Positions 24,860 through 33,504 of a stretch of DNA of 64,000 nt are shown here, piece by piece. The notes under the pieces are model-generated. The model did no database searches. It was not told the origin of the DNA and worked only from the letters and a program-made list of their open reading frames with translations. Source of the stretch: Methanocatella intestini (GTDB lineage Archaea > Methanobacteriota > Methanobacteria > Methanobacteriales > Methanobacteriaceae); assembly GCF_002252585.1 (NCBI RefSeq), contig NZ_NQLD01000003.1; one strand, given 5' to 3'. The stretch's first letter is position 1; each line of letters starts with the position of its first letter. The position numbers and the translations under genes are program-made.

Positions 24860-25207
24860 TTAATATTTTCCCATATAAGTTCCTATTTTGTAATTTCCAT
24901 TTGAATCTGTGCCTGCATAGGTATAATACCCGTCTCCGCCTAAAACATATTTTTCTCCAGCAGATGTTTCAATTAATCTGTCTTCCAGATCATCACCTAA
25001 AATTTTATAATTTCCGAAGGTTGGTGAATATTCAGGATAATCATCGGATACATCTTCAACAGCACTGTCGGATTCTGCAGGATCATTTTCATATAAATGG
25101 AATTCTGTAGTGGATATTGAAAGAGTATCATTAATAATATAAGCTGCAAACAGTGCAGATACTATAATTGCAATTCCGCAGATTATTAAAACAGTACGGT
25201 CTTTCAT
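24860..25207 (-). CDS. Small membrane-anchored protein, 115 aa
   Basis: The ATG at 25207 is preceded by AGGGGTGAT, so it is preferred to the upstream in-frame start at 25234. One N-terminal transmembrane helix (TVLIICGIAIIVSALFAAYI) is followed by an acidic outside domain ending in GDGYYTYAGTDSNGNYKIGTY, a possible small beta fold. It overlaps by 0 nt and lies 4 nt after the next gene upstream on this strand, so the two form an operon. No family recognised. Confidence 0.6.
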   Translation of the reverse strand: MKDRTVLIICGIAIIVSALFAAYIINDTLSISTTEFHLYENDPAESDSAVEDVSDDYPEYSPTFGNYKILGDDLEDRLIETSAGEKYVLGGDGYYTYAGTDSNGNYKIGTYMGKY

Positions 25208-25211
25208 AAAA

Positions 25212-25733
25212 TCACCCCTTAAACTCCAGGCCATTTAAATAGCTTTGTGCTTGTGAATTACTTTCATTAACACTTATCTGAACTACTTTACTGTTTACAG
25301 GAACGAAATAATCTTTCTGATTGCTGCCATCACAGGTATATGAAACAATAATTGCCTTTTTGTTTTTAAATGAACCCATCTGGACACTGATGTTGCTGCA
25401 GCCGTCAAGCTGGTAATCTGCTGTTGTGTCTGTAATCGTGTTTTCATCATTGTATAGCTGATTAAACCTTTCTTCTGAATCAGGACTTATTGCAATAAAT
25501 ATGACATTACTTTGGTTTTCATCACTTAAAGACAATGAACCGAAGGAATCATCATAGTAACCTCCATCAATAGGTGTTGTAATTTTTAACTCATCACATT
25601 CAAATGTTTGAGGATAGTTATCTGCAAAAAACAGTGATCCCCAAATAAGCAAAATACAAATTATAGCAGACAGAATCATAATTATTTTAGTATTTTTTTC
25701 CATAGATTTGTTTTGTTTACTATTATAAATCAA
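25212..25733 (-). CDS. Membrane-anchored extracytoplasmic protein, up to 173 aa
   Basis: One hydrophobic helix (IIMILSAIICILLIWGSLFF) near the N-terminus is followed by an outside domain of about 130 residues with alternating strands and two cysteines (DGCSNIS and YTCDGS) that could form a disulfide. The start may be the first Met or MEKN at 25703; neither has a clear ribosome binding site. It shares its plan with the next gene and may be its partner. Function unknown. Confidence 0.6.
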   Translation of the reverse strand: MIYNSKQNKSMEKNTKIIMILSAIICILLIWGSLFFADNYPQTFECDELKITTPIDGGYYDDSFGSLSLSDENQSNVIFIAISPDSEERFNQLYNDENTITDTTADYQLDGCSNISVQMGSFKNKKAIIVSYTCDGSNQKDYFVPVNSKVVQISVNESNSQAQSYLNGLEFKG

Positions 25734-25787
25734 CTTTTTGTTTAAGCTAATAATAATTATATATTATTATTTTCAAAAGCATTAATA

Positions 25788-26840
25788 ATGTTAAATGTAA
25801 GTTTTGCATGTGATGATAATTATTCACCATACTTGGCTATTTGTCTTGTTTCACTATTAAAAAATAATATTGGTGATTTTGATGAAATAGAAATTTTTGT
25901 ATTGGACAGCGGAATCAAAAAAATCAATAAGGAAAAAATAAGGAAAATAGCTCATGATTATGGTGCTGATATTTTATTTATCCATGTTGCAGATATTGAG
26001 GAAAAATATAATCTGACTTTAAATAAAATGAGTGTTAAAGGGGATTTTTCACTGGCTACCTATTCCAGATTATTTATAGCCAGTCTCCTTCCTGAAACTG
26101 TAGATAAAGTAATATATCTTGATTGTGATGCATTGGTTTTAGGTTCATTTAAGGAAATCTGGGATCTGGATTTAAATAATTATCTGGCAGCTGGAGTTTT
26201 GGCGCTGAACTGTACTGCTGAGGTTAAAAAAGCCATAGACTTAAATGAAGACGATTCCTACATTAATGCTGGAATGCTTTTAATCAACCTTAAGCGATGG
26301 AGACAGGAAAATGTTGAAAATCAGTTTTTAGAAAAGCTTGTTGAGTTTAACTTAAGAGGCAAACACTTTGGAATGGATCAGGGAGTAATCAACAATGTTT
26401 TATCCAAAAATCTCCTTGTTTTAAACCCAAAATATAATCTTGAAGGCAGCCTCCACAATACTAACTATGACATTACCTTCAAATTAAATGGAAATATACA
26501 AAAGAATTACTATTCAAGGGAAGTTCTGGATGATGCAATTGAAAACCCTGTATTTCAGCATTTCTGTGTAGGAAACGGTGAAATCTTCAACAGACCATGG
26601 TTAAATAGGCATCATGAAGACAATAAATTATATAGAAAGTATTTTGAGTTAGCTGACTTTGAATTTGATGAAGTATTTGACTATCACCATGTAGCACTTA
26701 TAAAAAGATTCAACAGATTTTTAGCCAGAAACAAATTAACTTCCTTTCTGATTTGCAAAGTGATTCCGGATAAATTGGCTAAAAAGATAGTTGGAAATAA
26801 AATGGAAGTTGACAATCTGACAGATATTGAGAGATGGTAA
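25788..26840 (+). CDS. Family 8 glycosyltransferase
   Basis: The 350-residue enzyme has the GT8 plan: VSFACDDNYSPYLAICLVSLL at the start, VIYLDCDALVLGSF with the metal-binding DxD, INAGMLLINLKRWR, and FGMDQGVINNVL. GT8 enzymes are retaining and often transfer glucose or galactose onto surface glycans such as LPS cores. It overlaps the polysialyltransferase-like gene by 7 nt, and both probably build the same glycan. Confidence 0.92.
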   Translation: MLNVSFACDDNYSPYLAICLVSLLKNNIGDFDEIEIFVLDSGIKKINKEKIRKIAHDYGADILFIHVADIEEKYNLTLNKMSVKGDFSLATYSRLFIASLLPETVDKVIYLDCDALVLGSFKEIWDLDLNNYLAAGVLALNCTAEVKKAIDLNEDDSYINAGMLLINLKRWRQENVENQFLEKLVEFNLRGKHFGMDQGVINNVLSKNLLVLNPKYNLEGSLHNTNYDITFKLNGNIQKNYYSREVLDDAIENPVFQHFCVGNGEIFNRPWLNRHHEDNKLYRKYFELADFEFDEVFDYHHVALIKRFNRFLARNKLTSFLICKVIPDKLAKKIVGNKMEVDNLTDIERW

Positions 26841-27817
26841 AAATGACTAAAAGAATCTGTACAGTTGATACAGTATACTCTCTGTTTTTGTATTTTTTAA
26901 TAAATGGAGTTTCCGATGATGATTTGTTTATATTTTCATCAGGAGTTCCTGAAGATGTTAGAAAAAATATTAATCATGTTTATTTTCTGCCTTCCCGTTT
27001 TAAATTCTGTGCTGATGATAATTTAATTAAATTTGCAGTTATGAATTTGGGAGTGTGTTTCAGACAGCTTTACGGCATTCTGAAACTTAGGTTGTTGATG
27101 CTGTTTGTTGGAGATGATGTTGAGATATACGGTCATGGGCATACGCAGTTTTCTTATATGTTTTATGAATATGAAAATGCATACCTTATAGAAGACGGTC
27201 TTGCTAATTACAGAAAACTGGAAAGTAACTTTATTTCAAACAGGCTTCTTAACTTTTTGGGATTGTATATTAAAGGATCCAAATCAGGATATGGTACACA
27301 TGAAAACATTAAAAAAGTTTATCTGACTTATGAATGTTTTTGTGATGTATCATCTAAAGCAGAAATAATTGATTTAAATGCATTGTGGGAGAATCTGTCT
27401 TTGGAAGATCATTTAAAGATTTTAAAAATTTTCAATTTCAGTAATCTGGAAAATATTGATGTATTATTGATTACACAGGCATTTAGTGAAGACAATTTAA
27501 TGGATTTAAATGAGGAAATGAGGATATATTCTGAAATTGTTGAAAAATATCCCAATATTATAATAAAGCCACATCCTCGGGAAGTTAAAGATTATTCTAA
27601 AATTTTTCCAGACAATACTGTTTTGGATAAGCATTTTCCAGTAGAGCTGCTGGTTCTGATGGGAATTAAAATAGAAAAAACAGTTACAATCTCTTCAACA
27701 GCAGTTCTTCACTTTCCAGCTAGTGAAATAGAAACCTACTGGGGAGATATAAATTCCAAGCATGTTGAAAAATCCCTTGAGGCTTTGGAATGTTTGATTA
27801 AAGGTTTGAAAGATTAA
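26834..27817 (+). CDS. Polysialyltransferase-like / GT52-type glycosyltransferase
   Basis: The 327-residue protein has the features of the bacterial sialyl/polysialyltransferase group: YGHGHTQFSYMFYEYENAYLIEDGLANY with acidic D/E-D-G motif, IIIKPHPRE with the HP motif, and ISSTAVLHFP near the end with the SS/T motif. Such enzymes move CMP-activated nonulosonic acids. With pseB/pseC in this window, the donor could be a CMP-activated pseudaminic or sialic acid. Overlap with the GT8 gene indicates co-translation. The start may be 26834 or the Met at 26843. Confidence 0.75.
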   Translation: MVKMTKRICTVDTVYSLFLYFLINGVSDDDLFIFSSGVPEDVRKNINHVYFLPSRFKFCADDNLIKFAVMNLGVCFRQLYGILKLRLLMLFVGDDVEIYGHGHTQFSYMFYEYENAYLIEDGLANYRKLESNFISNRLLNFLGLYIKGSKSGYGTHENIKKVYLTYECFCDVSSKAEIIDLNALWENLSLEDHLKILKIFNFSNLENIDVLLITQAFSEDNLMDLNEEMRIYSEIVEKYPNIIIKPHPREVKDYSKIFPDNTVLDKHFPVELLVLMGIKIEKTVTISSTAVLHFPASEIETYWGDINSKHVEKSLEALECLIKGLKD

Positions 27818-27827
27818 AGGTGAGTTT

Positions 27828-28214
27828 ATGGATTTAAGTAAAAAAGTGATTGTTGTAGTTTGTTTGGTTATAGCTGTTTTATGTGGAGGAATTATTGTAG
27901 CTACATTATTCAGTGAACCTGAAAGTATTGATGAGGTAAATATTACAAATAATAATACAACTGAAGCTGACAGGGAAGTTGTTGAAAGTAGTGTTGATGT
28001 CAAAACAGAAAAATCATACGGATACTGTGCAGTTTGTGGAAAAGCTCTTTCAGCTAGTGAAGCTAATGATGAGTACACTCAGGGAAAAGTATGTCACAGC
28101 TGTGCAAACAACCCTCCCGGAGGACCTGATTATGCCAATCAGAAACTAAAAGAGGCATATCCTGATGAATATTATTGGTTGGAAACAGGTTATGAGGATA
28201 GCTACGAGGAGTAG
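27828..28214 (+). CDS. Membrane-anchored protein with CxxC pair
   Basis: The 128-residue protein has an N-terminal transmembrane helix (VIVVVCLVIAVLCGGIIVA), a Thr/Asn-rich linker and a domain with CAVCGKAL and CHSCANN, a small zinc-ribbon-like pair 22 residues apart, then an acidic tail. It follows the GT gene by 10 nt with an AGGTGAG ribosome binding site. Function not recognised; possibly a surface metal or redox protein. Confidence 0.65.
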   Translation: MDLSKKVIVVVCLVIAVLCGGIIVATLFSEPESIDEVNITNNNTTEADREVVESSVDVKTEKSYGYCAVCGKALSASEANDEYTQGKVCHSCANNPPGGPDYANQKLKEAYPDEYYWLETGYEDSYEE

Positions 28215-28230
28215 CTATTTATACTTATAA

Positions 28231-28959
28231 TTAATTTACAGATTTAATTAAAAAGTATTTATATCCAGTTTCAGTGAAATTTTTTAATTCATCAAATATT
28301 TCACCAGTTTCAATGGTTATATTTCCATCAATTCTGTTTATAAAGTCTAAAAATTCATCATCAGTTCTGTAAATTGCATTATAATCAGCTTCCAGATTTT
28401 CAGAAAAGAAATCCTTTAAAGTAAGTCTGGTTTCTAAAAATGAAAGAGTTTCTCTTATGTAAATTGTTTTATTGGAAGCACATAAGCTATTTAAATCTTT
28501 AATCATTTTTTTAATAGTATCATCATTAAAATAGATTAATACTCCAGTAATTATAACAATATCAAAAGGAGCATTAACTAGTAAATCTGCAGTATCTAGT
28601 TGGGAAGCGGATAAAACCTGGAAATGGCAGTTATCATAATTATAATTTTCCTTAGCTATTTCAATTAGATCTTCAGAATAATCAATACCTAAATAACTGT
28701 CGCACTTGTCATGGAAAACTTCAGCCCATCTGCCAATTCCGCAGCCGATTTCTAAAATTTTTTTATTTTCAAAATCAATTTTATTTAATAATAATTCACT
28801 TTCTTCTTTTTGACGTTTTTCAACATTTTCTTTGTCTGAAAATTCAGTTTTAACAAGCAGTGCTTCTTCGTCTTTTTTAGCCCGATTATTGAAAAATTTT
28901 TTAATTTTTTCAGAGTCTATTTCTTCAATGTTTCCATAAATTCTACTCATGTTGACCAC
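28231..28959 (-). CDS. SAM-dependent class I methyltransferase
   Basis: A Rossmann methyltransferase of 242 residues: motif I KILEIGCGIGRWAEVF, then LGIDYSEDLIEIAKEN, a DIVIITGVLIYF strand and IYIRETLSF. The N-terminal arm is charged and helical. It sits in the glycan locus, convergent with the zinc-ribbon-like gene, so it may O-methylate a sugar, but a small-molecule target is equally possible. The start could be the GTG at 28959 or the ATG at 28950. Confidence 0.85.
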   Translation of the reverse strand: MVNMSRIYGNIEEIDSEKIKKFFNNRAKKDEEALLVKTEFSDKENVEKRQKEESELLLNKIDFENKKILEIGCGIGRWAEVFHDKCDSYLGIDYSEDLIEIAKENYNYDNCHFQVLSASQLDTADLLVNAPFDIVIITGVLIYFNDDTIKKMIKDLNSLCASNKTIYIRETLSFLETRLTLKDFFSENLEADYNAIYRTDDEFLDFINRIDGNITIETGEIFDELKNFTETGYKYFLIKSVN

Positions 28960-29130
28960 TTAATATTGAATTAGTTCAAATACTTTAAATATTTTTAGTT
29001 TATCAGCTTTAAAAATTAAAGTTTAAATATACATTTTTTAAAATTTTGATATTAATAAATTATTTATATTTATATTGACATAGTGTTAATTTAATTAGTG
29101 TGTTTTTCAATAAACATTGGATTGATTTTT

Positions 29131-30171
29131 ATGGATTTTGAAAAAATTTATGCAAAGCTGCCGGATTTTATTAAATATAATAATTATATTTTAGATTTCT
29201 TTTTAAAGATTCCTAAAAAGTTACAAAATTTAAATAAAAAATCTAATCAGTTAAATTCACAAAATCAGTTATTGGATTTATTGTTTACTAGTTGTGATAT
29301 AAGAATAAAAGGTAATTTAAGAAATGTTCAGTTATTGTATATTGAATTGCTTCGTTTTGTAGATAATGTATGTAAAAAGCATAATATTGATTATTGGCTT
29401 GAAGGAGGTACATTAATTGGCGCAGTTCGCCATGGTGGTTTTATTCCATGGGATGATGACATAGATTTGTCTATTATGAGAAAAGACTATGAAAAACTAA
29501 TTAAAATTCTTCCAGAAGAAATTTCTAAATATGAATACTTCAAAGAAAATTGTGGTTTGTCTTTACTTATTGAAAATCAAAAGAACTATTTTGAAGGATT
29601 TAGAAGTGTTTATGATGTTGATGATGAAAATGGTTTTTTAGATGATAATAAATTTTCATTTTTACAAATTGCATGGCTAAAACCTTATGTTAAGATTGAT
29701 CTATTTCCGAAAGATTACCTTTTAGAAGAAAAGTTGGAATCTTTTAAAAAGGATTATGTGTCAACTAAATATAAGTTTAATCAGGATGTTAAAAATGGTA
29801 AAAAAGTTTTTTGGAACGAATTTAATGTAGTAAAAAAAGAATTGGGGTTAGTTAATACTAAGACAAAGTATTTTGCAGATTCAATTGATGTTTTACAGTT
29901 AACTTCTGATTTGATTTATGAAACTGATAAGATATTTCCATTGAAAACAATAAAATTTGAAGGATATGAATTTAAATGTCCTAAAGATATTAAACATACC
30001 TTGGAAGTTCAATTTGGTAAGAATTTCATGCATATTCCAAAGATTATTGAAAATCATAGTTTAGTTCCATTTATAGAACATCAATTTAGTTCATTTGAGG
30101 AAATGGATAAATCATTTTCAAAATCTATTAGTTATTTAAAAGAAATTAATGATAATTTTGATTTTGAATAA
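29131..30171 (+). CDS. LicD-family phosphotransferase (copy 1)
   Basis: LicD proteins transfer a phosphorylated alcohol (choline, ribitol, glycerol) from a CDP donor to a glycan. The motif here is YWLEGGTLIGAVRHGGF then IPWDDDIDLSI, with the DDDID metal/phosphate site. An N-terminal helical part of about 80 residues precedes the domain. Start at the ATG at 29131 rather than the GTG at 29098, as GGATTGAT lies just before it. It precedes an aminotransferase and a cytidylyltransferase fusion on the same strand, which fits a CDP-alcohol pathway. Confidence 0.9.
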   Translation: MDFEKIYAKLPDFIKYNNYILDFFLKIPKKLQNLNKKSNQLNSQNQLLDLLFTSCDIRIKGNLRNVQLLYIELLRFVDNVCKKHNIDYWLEGGTLIGAVRHGGFIPWDDDIDLSIMRKDYEKLIKILPEEISKYEYFKENCGLSLLIENQKNYFEGFRSVYDVDDENGFLDDNKFSFLQIAWLKPYVKIDLFPKDYLLEEKLESFKKDYVSTKYKFNQDVKNGKKVFWNEFNVVKKELGLVNTKTKYFADSIDVLQLTSDLIYETDKIFPLKTIKFEGYEFKCPKDIKHTLEVQFGKNFMHIPKIIENHSLVPFIEHQFSSFEEMDKSFSKSISYLKEINDNFDFE

Positions 30172-30228
30172 ATGAGGTTATTTTGAGATTTATTAATAAT
30201 GTTAATTTAATATTTAATAGGTGATATT

Positions 30229-31305
30229 GTGTTGAATTTTGCTTTAGGTCCGGTTATGAGTAGTGATTTAGTTTTAAAAGTTGGAAGTGAACAAACTCCT
30301 TATTTTAGAACTCCTGAATTTTCTAAAATCACTCTTGAGAATGAAAAATTGATGAAAGAAATGCTTTTTGCAGATGAAGATTCCAAAGTCATATTTTTAA
30401 CGGGATCTGGAACTTCTGGTATGGAAGCTACTGTGATGAATGTTTTTACAGAAAATGATAAAGTATTAGTAGTCAATGGTGGAGGATTTGGTCAAAGATT
30501 TGTGGATTTATGTAAACTCCATAATATTGACTGTGATGATATTAAAATAGATTTTGGATCATGTCTTACTTCCCAAATGTTGGAAAAGTATGATAATAAA
30601 GGTTATACTGCATTTATGGTTAATATTTGTGAAACAAGTTCCGGAGTTCATTATGATATTGATTTAATAAGTGATTTCTGTAAAAGAAATAATCTATTTT
30701 TAGTTGTCGATGCAGTTAGTTCTTTTTTAGCTGATTATATTAATATGAGCGAGCACGGAGTGGATGTCGTAATAACAGGTTCTCAAAAAGCATTGGCATG
30801 CCCTCCAGGAATTGCTATTATAACTTTATCTGGACGTGCTGTAGATAGGGTGAACAATAATTCATGCAAATCAATGTATTTTGATTTAAAAGATATGTTG
30901 TTAAATGCTAAGAGAGGTCAAACACCATATACTCCAGCTATTACTATTTTGTTACAGATTAATGCGAGATTGAATCAAATTAAAAATGATGGTGGAGTTA
31001 AAGTTGAAATTGAGCGAACTACAAATTTAGCTAATGATTTTAGAAATAAAATTAAAGAATTTCCATTTGAAGTTAGATGTAAATGCTTATCTAATGCAGT
31101 TACTACTGTTCACTCTAAAGAAATTCTTGATGTAAATCTTGTTGAAATATTAAAAAATGAATATGATATATGGGTTAGTACAGCAAGAGATGATTTATCA
31201 AAAGACATGATTTTTAGAGTTGGACATATGGGTGATTTATCTACTGAAGATAATGATACTTTGATTGATGCACTTAGAGATATTCAAAAAAGAGGATTAT
31301 TCTAA
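30229..31305 (+). CDS. Class V aminotransferase
   Basis: A PLP enzyme of 358 residues like the alanine-glyoxylate / 2-aminoethylphosphonate transaminase group: FLTGSGTSGMEATVMN for phosphate binding, LFLVVDAVSSFLAD with the PLP-ring Asp, and TGSQKALACPPG with the Schiff-base Lys. GGTGAT precedes the start. It overlaps the cytidylyltransferase fusion by one base (TAATG), so the two work in one pathway, perhaps amination of a precursor that is then CDP-activated. The exact substrate is open; no PEP mutase is in the window to support a phosphonate route. Confidence 0.85.
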   Translation: MLNFALGPVMSSDLVLKVGSEQTPYFRTPEFSKITLENEKLMKEMLFADEDSKVIFLTGSGTSGMEATVMNVFTENDKVLVVNGGGFGQRFVDLCKLHNIDCDDIKIDFGSCLTSQMLEKYDNKGYTAFMVNICETSSGVHYDIDLISDFCKRNNLFLVVDAVSSFLADYINMSEHGVDVVITGSQKALACPPGIAIITLSGRAVDRVNNNSCKSMYFDLKDMLLNAKRGQTPYTPAITILLQINARLNQIKNDGGVKVEIERTTNLANDFRNKIKEFPFEVRCKCLSNAVTTVHSKEILDVNLVEILKNEYDIWVSTARDDLSKDMIFRVGHMGDLSTEDNDTLIDALRDIQKRGLF

Positions 31306-32621
31306 TGATTAAAGTTATAACCTATGGTACATATGATTTATTTCATTATGGTCATCAGAGATTACTGGAAAGGGCAAAAGCACTTGGAGACTATTTAATT
31401 GTAGGGGTTACTGCTGATGACTTTGATAAAAACAGGGGAAAAATCAATGTACAGCAGTCATTAATGGAAAGAATAGAATCAGTAAGGGCAACAGGACTGG
31501 CTGATGAAATTATTATAGAAGAATATGAAGGTCAAAAAATAGATGACATCAAAAGATATGATATTGATATTTTCACTGTAGGATCTGATTGGGTTGGTGA
31601 ATTTGATTATCTTAATGAATATTGTGATGTTGTTTATTTGGAGAGAACTGAAGGAGTTTCAAGTACAGATATAAGATCAAAAGATAGACAGGTTACATTA
31701 GGTTTAGTTGGTGAAGGATTAATCTTAAACAAGTTTTACAATGAAAGCCAGTATGTCAATGGATTAGCTGTTGGGGGAATATGTTCTGGTGATGAAAATC
31801 AACTTAAAGACTTTGATGATGATTTAATTTTAACTCGGGATTTTGATGAATTGATAGACAATGTTGAAGCAATATTTATTGTATCTCATCCATCAAAACA
31901 TTACAAACAAGCAAAAAAGGCACTTGAAAAAGGTGTCCATGTTTTATGTGAATCACCAATCGCTCTTAAAGAAGAAGAACTTTGTGAATTATTCAAACTG
32001 GCTAAAAAGAATAATTTGATTTTAATGGATTCAATTAAAACAGCATATTCAACTGCATATAACAGATTGTTGTTACTTGCTAAAAAAGGAAAAATTGGGC
32101 AGGTATTATCAGTTGATGCAACCTGTACAAGTTTATCAGATGGATCTAATGATGACTGGAACAGTATAACTGCATGGGGTCCAACAGCTTTATTGCCGGT
32201 TTTCCAATTGCTTGGAACTGACTATAAAAATAAAAACATTAATTCTCTTTTGTTAGACAGTTCAGAGAATTTTGATTTGTTTACAAAAATAGATTTCACA
32301 TATCAAAATGCAGTAGCTTCTATAAAAGTTGGAAAAGGAGTTAAATCTGAAGGGGAATTAATAATATCTGGAACAAAAGGATATATTTATGTTCCTGCTC
32401 CATGGTGGAAAACAGACTATTTTGAAGTACGTTTTGAAAATCAAAATGAAAATAAGAAATATTTCTACCAGTTAGATGGTGAAGGTATAAGATATGAACT
32501 TGTAGCATTTATAAAATCAATTGAATTAAATAAAACAGGTTCATATATTGATATTAATATTTCTAAGGAAATATCTTCAGTAATGGAAGCTTTTGATAAT
32601 AATAAATTTAATAATTTATGA
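31305..32621 (+). CDS. TagD-like cytidylyltransferase fused to Gfo/Idh/MocA oxidoreductase
   Basis: Residues 1-130 are a glycerol-3-phosphate cytidylyltransferase: YGTYDLFHYGHQRLLERAKA with HxGH, VGSDWVGEFDYL (matching the TagD GDDWEGKFDFL block) and RTEGVSSTDI (the RTEGIST motif). Residues about 140-438 form a Gfo/Idh/MocA oxidoreductase: LGLVGEGLILNKFY, IFIVSHPSKHYKQAKKALEKG, CESPIAL in place of CEKPLA, then the C-terminal beta domain. The fusion suggests it makes a CDP-alcohol and also reduces or oxidises a related compound. It overlaps the aminotransferase gene by one base and converges on licD copy 2. Confidence 0.88.
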   Translation: MIKVITYGTYDLFHYGHQRLLERAKALGDYLIVGVTADDFDKNRGKINVQQSLMERIESVRATGLADEIIIEEYEGQKIDDIKRYDIDIFTVGSDWVGEFDYLNEYCDVVYLERTEGVSSTDIRSKDRQVTLGLVGEGLILNKFYNESQYVNGLAVGGICSGDENQLKDFDDDLILTRDFDELIDNVEAIFIVSHPSKHYKQAKKALEKGVHVLCESPIALKEEELCELFKLAKKNNLILMDSIKTAYSTAYNRLLLLAKKGKIGQVLSVDATCTSLSDGSNDDWNSITAWGPTALLPVFQLLGTDYKNKNINSLLLDSSENFDLFTKIDFTYQNAVASIKVGKGVKSEGELIISGTKGYIYVPAPWWKTDYFEVRFENQNENKKYFYQLDGEGIRYELVAFIKSIELNKTGSYIDINISKEISSVMEAFDNNKFNNL

Positions 32622-32626
32622 TGGGA

Positions 32627-33490
32627 TTATTTGTAAGGTCCAAAATCGACAGTATTATAAATATGATTGTATCTATCCTCTTTTGGAGGTATTTCCATAT
32701 AATTATCTCCGTATATTATTTTTAGGTATTTATCATAATCATTTGGGATGTTAACTTCAACATCTTCAAATTTGACTTTTTTTGGAGGGTGGAATATATT
32801 TTTTGGAATTGAAACTAATTCATAGGTTGTACTTAAGTTACAAACATTTTCGCAATTTTCATTCCTGTATTTTTCTATAAAATTATTGTTGATTTTTATA
32901 ATTTTTGTAAAATTTATTCTAAGAATTTTGAAAATAATTTTTAATATTTTCCCCAGTCTTTCTTTGTTTTTGGAGATGTATGCTTCACTATTTGTTATTT
33001 CATAACTCCAAATTAATTTCCTTATTAATGTTTGTTTTATTGAAAATATTTTTTTTCTTAATCCGTCATTGGGAATGTTATCCAATACAAAAATATCTAA
33101 GCATATTCCTAATGTGAAATCAGTATTCATGTCGTAATATGCTTCTGTTTTTGTTCCTTTTAAATTCCATTGGGAATGGAGCCTACAATAACATTTTTTA
33201 TTTTTTGAACTTAATAATTCATATTTATCTTGAGGTAATTTTTCTAATATTTCTATTAATCGTTCGTATTCATCTCGGAATAGTATAATATCTATATCAT
33301 CATCCCATGGAATGAATCCTTGATGTCTTACAGCACCGAGTGCACTGCCTCCATCAAGAAAATATTCTATCTGATTTTCATCACAAACTTTGATGAAATC
33401 TTTTAACATCATCAAATAAACATCTTGTAAATGTTTTAAAGTTTTAGGATCATATTCATTGAATTTCTCAGGTAGTTTTATTATAGTCAT
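32627..33490 (-). CDS. LicD-family phosphotransferase (copy 2)
   Basis: The 287-residue protein has EYFLDGGSALGAVRHQGF then IPWDDDIDIILF, the LicD site. It is shorter than copy 1, lacking its N-terminal helical part, and has a basic middle (NFTKIIKINNNFIEKY). It follows the glycerol-3-phosphate dehydrogenase by 14 nt in an operon, which ties it to glycerol phosphate. The likely role is adding a phospho-alcohol to the surface glycan. Confidence 0.9.
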   Translation of the reverse strand: MTIIKLPEKFNEYDPKTLKHLQDVYLMMLKDFIKVCDENQIEYFLDGGSALGAVRHQGFIPWDDDIDIILFRDEYERLIEILEKLPQDKYELLSSKNKKCYCRLHSQWNLKGTKTEAYYDMNTDFTLGICLDIFVLDNIPNDGLRKKIFSIKQTLIRKLIWSYEITNSEAYISKNKERLGKILKIIFKILRINFTKIIKINNNFIEKYRNENCENVCNLSTTYELVSIPKNIFHPPKKVKFEDVEVNIPNDYDKYLKIIYGDNYMEIPPKEDRYNHIYNTVDFGPYK

Positions 33491-33504
33491 TTTACACCTT
33501 TTAA

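Noticed and set aside
29131..32621. 2-aminoethylphosphonate pathway (PntC-like)
   Set aside because: The aminotransferase would fit, but the cytidylyltransferase has the HxGH TagD type rather than the LicC-like type of PntC, and no PEP mutase is present in the window.
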